A stretch of 64,000 nucleotides of DNA from CALCTE01 sp045585835 (GTDB taxonomy: Bacteria > Bacillota > Clostridia > Oscillospirales > CAG-272). Location: contig JAZMZG010000017.1 in the NCBI GenBank assembly GCA_045585835.1, forward strand, positions 1-64,000, in the 5' to 3' direction. The position numbers and the translations under genes were made by a program. Below are positions 60,441-64,000 of the stretch, piece after piece. Each line of letters starts with the position of its first letter. The stretch's first letter is position 1. The notes beneath the pieces were generated by a model, which did no database searches, had not been told where the DNA came from, and saw only the letters and a list, made by a program, of their open reading frames with translations.

Positions 60441-61568
60441 CTACCTTAAGATATTATTTGCAACGGGAGGCTTTGCGTTATCAAAAATAAACGATGCCGC
60501 CGTTTCCCAAATGATGTAAATATAAACGCTTTCTTCGGTATTGTAGCTTATAAGTTCGTCGTAACCGCTGTAACCGAGCTTATATGCAAGCTCGTGTCCG
60601 AGCATTTGACACTGTGTTTGCGACGGAACGAGCCCCTCTTTTTTTGCCAGTGCAAATGTAAAAAGCTCGTTTTTGACTTTTTGCTCGGCGTATATACGTG
60701 CGTTTTCCAAAACCTGCTCGTTTGTCAAATCTGCCGCAAGAAGATACTTTTCGTACGAAATCCCGTTATATTCCGCTATTTTCGTGTAGTGGTCAATATA
60801 TTCCTTTTCGCATCTTTCGATTTCCGCTTTGGGAAGAGGTGTGAAAAACGTAGCATCCGAGACCGCTCTGTCCCATAAAATACGCTTTTTAGCGTATTCT
60901 TTTATCTCCGCATCCTCCGCATATATTTCCATTTCAACCGCATTATAAAGCTCTTGCAGGTTTTCGTAATCGCCGCCGAGTGCTACTATATCATCGGTCA
61001 ATGCCGAGAAGTCGGGACGGTATATTTCCTTTAGCTTTACACTCACCGTAAGTGTCTTTCCTCTGTAGCGCAGATCCGAATAATAGCTCGGAACGGCAAT
61101 AGCGTATTCACCGTCTACCGCCTTCTGCATAGCGCTTACAAGCAAACTTTCCGTATATGCATCGGAAAGCAATCCGAGCTTTGTTTGACCGCCCGCCACT
61201 ATTTCATAATCACCTTCCGGCAAAAAGTCGCATACCTTTTTGTCGCAAAGCACCTTACATTCCAAAACGAGCTTATCCCCCGTTTCGATGCTGTCGACTT
61301 TCGAAAAAGTGACGTAGTCTTTGAATTTTTCGGCTATTTTTACATCTCGTCTTGCGCTCATATCGTAATCAAGACTTATGGATACGTCCGTAATTCCGAT
61401 ATATTCTCCCAAGACAACGTAGTTTTCCAACGAATAATCATAAGGCAGTTTTTTCTGCGCCCATATACTCGTATCTTCCGGCTCGACCTCACAAGCGCAA
61501 AGCAAAGAGCAAAGCAAAATAAGCATAATGGCAAAGACGATAAATCGTTTATGTTTAACGTAGGCCAT
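60441..61568 (-). CDS. trigger-factor-like lipoprotein
   Basis: A 375-residue lipoprotein with signal FAIMLILLCSLLCAC (lipid Cys near 26). It contains a part resembling the trigger-factor peptidyl-prolyl isomerase region (GDKLVLECKVLCDKKVCDF, MQKAVDGEYAIAV, LTVSVKLKEIYRPDF). The helical C-terminal part also looks trigger-factor-like (AEIERCEKEYIDHYTKIAEYNG, VLENARIYAEQKVKNELFTFALAKKEG, shown in fragments). It may be an extracytoplasmic chaperone. The start is read as ATG at 61566-61568, overlapping the upstream gene by 14 bp. An ATG six codons earlier is an alternative. Confidence 0.7.
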   Translation of the reverse strand: MAYVKHKRFIVFAIMLILLCSLLCACEVEPEDTSIWAQKKLPYDYSLENYVVLGEYIGITDVSISLDYDMSARRDVKIAEKFKDYVTFSKVDSIETGDKLVLECKVLCDKKVCDFLPEGDYEIVAGGQTKLGLLSDAYTESLLVSAMQKAVDGEYAIAVPSYYSDLRYRGKTLTVSVKLKEIYRPDFSALTDDIVALGGDYENLQELYNAVEMEIYAEDAEIKEYAKKRILWDRAVSDATFFTPLPKAEIERCEKEYIDHYTKIAEYNGISYEKYLLAADLTNEQVLENARIYAEQKVKNELFTFALAKKEGLVPSQTQCQMLGHELAYKLGYSGYDELISYNTEESVYIYIIWETAASFIFDNAKPPVANNILR

Positions 61569-62190
61569 TTTCTTTACTCTCAACATAGCTTTTTACAAAA
61601 TCCGCTATTATCTGTGCCGCTTTATCGGCGGACATCGTACTGCTGTCAATGCATAAATGGTAATTTTGAACCTCTCCCCACTTTGAAGAGGTGTTGCTCT
61701 TATAAAATGTCGCTCTCGCTTTGTCGGCTTTTACAACCTTATCCTTCGCCTTATCAAAGCTGATTGCATACTCGCTTGCTATTCTGCGCGCTCTGTACTC
61801 GATGGGTGCGTGTATAAATATACGTACGTTTTCGGATAGCTCTCTCAAAATATCGTCGGCACAGCGTCCGATAATTACGCAAGAGGATTCGGCAAGGCGC
61901 TCTATGACTTGCTTTTGTGCTACATAAAGTCTATCGTTTATCGATAGACTTTCGCCCGAAAAAACCGAATGTCCCACGTTGCTTGCGCCGGTCACGATGG
62001 AATAAAGAAGGCTTCCGATAGGTTTCTCGTCAACACTTCCCGCAACGTGATAGTCTATCCCGCTTTCCTTTGCGGCAAGTAAAAGAAGCTCTTTATCGTA
62101 AAAATGGATCCCGAGAAGCTCTGCGAGCTTCTTTCCGATCTCACGTGCGCCTGCCCCATACTGTCTTCCTATAGCTATTACAGGATTCAT
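61555..62190 (-). CDS. cytidylate kinase-like family protein
   Basis: A 211-residue P-loop-like protein of the cytidylate-kinase-2 type. It opens VIAIGRQYGAGAREIGKKLAE, where the classic GxxGxGK is replaced by GRQYGAGAREIG, and has FYDKELL, SCVIIGRCADDIL and IFIHAPIEYRARRIA. This family is common in Clostridia and Bacteroidetes and is distinct from the housekeeping Cmk; its substrate is not settled. It lies 9 bp after pyrR. Confidence 0.83.
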   Translation of the reverse strand: MNPVIAIGRQYGAGAREIGKKLAELLGIHFYDKELLLLAAKESGIDYHVAGSVDEKPIGSLLYSIVTGASNVGHSVFSGESLSINDRLYVAQKQVIERLAESSCVIIGRCADDILRELSENVRIFIHAPIEYRARRIASEYAISFDKAKDKVVKADKARATFYKSNTSSKWGEVQNYHLCIDSSTMSADKAAQIIADFVKSYVESKENGLR

Positions 62191-62199
62191 CTGATTACC

Positions 62200-62742
62200 T
62201 CACTGTTGATTTTCGCAAACTATCAGCACCTCATCCCCTCCGTCAAGAGCGGAAACGCACACGCATATCCTCTCTTTCTTTGACGTAGGAACGTTTTTGC
62301 CAACGTAATCGCCCCTAATGGGAAGCTCTCTGTGCCCCCGGTCTATTAAAACCGCAAGCTGTATCTTCGAGGGTCTGCCCAAAGCAAGCACCGCTTCCAT
62401 CGCCGCTCTTGCTGTCCTTCCCGTATAGATAACATCATCAACCAAAACAATGACCTTGTCCTTTACAAAAAAGTCTATCTTGGTGTCACTGACCACGGGC
62501 TGTTCGGAGGACGAGGAAATATCGTCTCTGTACAGGGTTATGTCAAGTTCTCCGACGGGAACGTCCACACCGTAAAATTTCTTGATATTCTCCGCAATAT
62601 CGGCGGCAATATACACGCCTCTGCGCTTTATGCCCACGATGCACAGCTTATCGCTTTCGTCGGAGTTGCGCTCCATTATCTCGTGGGATATTCTCGTTAT
62701 CGAACGGGACTTTGCCGCGCCATCCATTATCGTCTTTCTCAT
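62200..62742 (-). CDS. pyrR: PyrR-like bifunctional regulator / uracil phosphoribosyltransferase
   Basis: A 180-residue type I phosphoribosyltransferase. The PRPP loop is VIVLVDDVIYTGRTARAAME, followed by GRPSKIQLAVLIDRGHRELP and GDYVGKNVPTS, all close to PyrR. PyrR binds pyr mRNA with UMP to cause attenuation and has weak uracil phosphoribosyltransferase activity. The start ATG at 62740-62742 overlaps the ppa stop as ATGA. No pyr genes or anti-terminator leaders are in the window, so any regulatory targets are elsewhere. Confidence 0.9.
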   Translation of the reverse strand: MRKTIMDGAAKSRSITRISHEIMERNSDESDKLCIVGIKRRGVYIAADIAENIKKFYGVDVPVGELDITLYRDDISSSSEQPVVSDTKIDFFVKDKVIVLVDDVIYTGRTARAAMEAVLALGRPSKIQLAVLIDRGHRELPIRGDYVGKNVPTSKKERICVCVSALDGGDEVLIVCENQQ

Positions 62743-63296
62743 ATTTCCGTTTCTATTTCTTTGCCGATGCAAAAATACTTCACGTAGTTTTCAATACAAT
62801 GCTCGATGACCTCAAGCGCCTTTTCTCTTCCCTGTACGTTATCAACTTTCGTTTCCTTGCCCTCAAGTGCCTTGTACACCTTGAAAAAGTGTGTCATCTC
62901 CTCGAAAATATGTATCGGTATATCGCTTATGTCCTTATACATATTGTAGTTGGGGTCGTTAAAGGGAATTGCAATTATCTTCTCATCGGACTTTCCGCTG
63001 TCAATCATCGAAATTACACCTATGGGATAGCTCCTTACAAGTGTGAGCGGTGCTATTGCTTCACTGCAAAGTAAAAGCACGTCAAGCGGATCTCCGTCAT
63101 CACCGTAGGTGCGGGGGATAAATCCGTAATTTGCGGGATAGTGCGTTGACGTGTGAAGAACGCGGTCAAGCATTATGTAGCCCGTTTCCTTGTCAAGCTC
63201 ATACTTATTTTTTCCGCCCTTGGATATCTCTATGACTGAAATAAAGTCCTCGGCGGTTATACGTCTGGGGTTTATATCGTGCCATATACACTGCAT
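62739..63296 (-). CDS. ppa: inorganic pyrophosphatase, family I
   Basis: A 185-residue soluble pyrophosphatase. It has EISKGGKNKYELDKETG, HYPANYGFIPRTYGDDGDPLDVLLL with the metal-binding Asp cluster (key part GDDGDPLDVLL), and MIDSGKSDEKIIAIP. It is first in ppa-pyrR-cytidylate-kinase-like-lipoprotein. That order fits pyrophosphate removal next to phosphoribosyl transfer. A promoter lies at 63360-63388 on the minus strand. Confidence 0.95.
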   Translation of the reverse strand: MQCIWHDINPRRITAEDFISVIEISKGGKNKYELDKETGYIMLDRVLHTSTHYPANYGFIPRTYGDDGDPLDVLLLCSEAIAPLTLVRSYPIGVISMIDSGKSDEKIIAIPFNDPNYNMYKDISDIPIHIFEEMTHFFKVYKALEGKETKVDNVQGREKALEVIEHCIENYVKYFCIGKEIETEI

Positions 63297-63359
63297 AGGT
63301 CACTCTCTCCTTAAATGTTTTTCGTTTGCTTTTTTAAGAAATAAAAATATACATATAAC

Positions 63360-63388
63360 ATTTTATCATAATAAAATACAAAAATCAA
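63360..63388 (-). promoter_or_regulatory. promoter of the ppa operon
   Basis: Minus strand TTGATT (63383-63388), 17-bp spacer ending in TATGA, TAAAAT (63360-63365). Confidence 0.7.
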
Positions 63389-63473
63389 GAGCAGTACGTG
63401 CGTAACGAGAAAATTGTTTGTGAAAATATAATGTTTTTTCTATCTATTTTAAGCAATTTATACTCATTTTTAC

Positions 63474-63502
63474 TTGACAAATAAGCGCACGTGATATATA
63501 CT
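63474..63502 (+). promoter_or_regulatory. promoter of ileS
   Basis: TTGACA (63474-63479), 17-bp spacer, TATACT (63497-63502). The leader of about 35 nt is too short for a T-box, which many Firmicute ileS genes have. Confidence 0.78.
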
Positions 63503-63541
63503 TTTTTCTGTATGGATATATTACTTTGAAAGGTGAAGAAT

Positions 63542-64000
63542 ATGTTTGAAAAAGTATCGGGCTCACTCGACTTCGTAACGAGAGAGCAAGAAGTAACGAG
63601 ATTTTGGAACGATAACAAGATCTTCGAGAAAACTATGAGTGCAAGAGAAGGCTGCGAATGCTTTACCTTCTATGACGGCCCTCCCACCGCAAACGGCAAG
63701 CCTCATATAGGACACGTTTTGACTCGTGTTATCAAAGACCTTATTCCCCGTTATCAGACGATGAAGGGCAAGAAGGTGCTTCGCAAGGCGGGTTGGGATA
63801 CTCACGGACTTCCCGTAGAGCTTGAAGTCGAAAAGCTTATAGGTATTTCCGGAAAGCCCCAAATAGAAAAATACGGCGTAGAGGCTTTCTGTAATCTCTG
63901 CAAGGAGAGCGTTTGGAAATACACTACCGAATGGAAGATAATGAGTGACAAGGTTGCATATTGGGTAGATATGGACAACCCCTACGTAACCTATCACAAC
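63542..64000 (+). CDS. ileS: isoleucyl-tRNA synthetase, N-terminal part (runs off the window)
   Basis: The first 153 codons of a class I aminoacyl-tRNA synthetase. FYDGPPTANGKPHIGHVLTR carries the HIGH signature at residues 55-58, followed by KVLRKAGWDTHGLPVELEVEK. The pattern GPPTANGKPHIGH is that of IleRS rather than ValRS or LeuRS, and the start MFEKVSGSLDFVTREQEV fits the eukaryote-like IleRS group. Ribosome binding site is GAAAGGTGA. The gene continues past position 64000. Confidence 0.95.
   Translation, partial: MFEKVSGSLDFVTREQEVTRFWNDNKIFEKTMSAREGCECFTFYDGPPTANGKPHIGHVLTRVIKDLIPRYQTMKGKKVLRKAGWDTHGLPVELEVEKLIGISGKPQIEKYGVEAFCNLCKESVWKYTTEWKIMSDKVAYWVDMDNPYVTYHN

Noticed and set aside
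63297..63541. T-box before ileS
   Set aside because: No GGGTGG T-box sequence or terminator is present, and the leader after the promoter is about 35 nt.

Overview
The window looks like chromosome of a spore-forming, low-GC Gram-positive bacterium of the class Clostridia, probably an uncultured anaerobic (gut-type) lineage. Supporting signs are the sporulation genes yabP and yabQ next to a divIC-like gene, a T-box leader, ZTP and TPP riboswitches that end in intrinsic terminators, strong GGAGG ribosome binding sites, many lipoproteins with Gram-positive lipoboxes, formate-tetrahydrofolate ligase, a ferredoxin-thioredoxin-reductase-like protein and an IspD-IspF fusion. No rRNA, CRISPR array, transposase or phage gene was seen.

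Layout. 1-1606: the 5' end of uvrB and an orphan larA-type racemase gene. 1685-14820: one long minus-strand purine operon (purE-purC-purF-purM-purN-purO-like-AICAR transformylase-purD-purL-fhs) under a ZTP riboswitch. Its unusual points are a PurF without the N-terminal catalytic Cys and a PurH replaced by two separate proteins. 14867-17700: an ECF sigma/anti-sigma-like pair, a small membrane protein and a ROK kinase. 17719-19215: thiamin transporter and thiamin pyrophosphokinase under a TPP riboswitch. 19244-26548: a 2333-residue cyclic beta-glucan synthase homologue and a six-cysteine FTR-like mini-protein. 26631-28380: a TrpB2-type tryptophan synthase beta chain under a T-box. 28381-30614: a serpin lipoprotein and divIC-yabQ-yabP. 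30671-32760: rpsB, tsf and tRNA-Lys.

32761-36450 is an AT-rich accessory block: a cysteine-rich membrane protein gene interrupted by an in-frame stop, an XRE regulator facing a small lipoprotein gene across three near-identical palindromes, a pair of zinc-ribbon membrane proteins with opposite domain order, and another lipoprotein. 36485-39303: amino-sugar genes nagB, a GlmU-C-like acyltransferase and glmM. 39473-51801: DUF3737-like beta-helix protein, metK, an alpha/beta hydrolase, argGH, an iron alcohol dehydrogenase, an amidohydrolase, tRNA-Asp and tRNA-Thr, a flavin reductase, MscS and a half-size ABC exporter. 51841-54953: ispDF-pfkA-D,D-carboxypeptidase. 55120-57623: two AEC carriers on either side of tRNA-Ser and a duplicated palindromic repeat. 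57693-63296: acpP, serC-serA, and ppa-pyrR-cytidylate-kinase-like-trigger-factor-like lipoprotein. 63542-end: the 5' part of ileS.

Most of the window is housekeeping metabolism: IMP synthesis with its formyl donor, cell-wall amino sugars, SAM, arginine, serine, thiamin and isoprenoids. Predicted promoters are unusually uniform: many have a 17-bp spacer and a TRTGN extension just before the -10. The items most worth a second look are the Cys-less PurF with the split PurH, the serpin lipoprotein, the XRE regulator with its three operators inside the accessory block, the gene with an in-frame stop, and the tRNA-Ser repeat and palindrome cluster.
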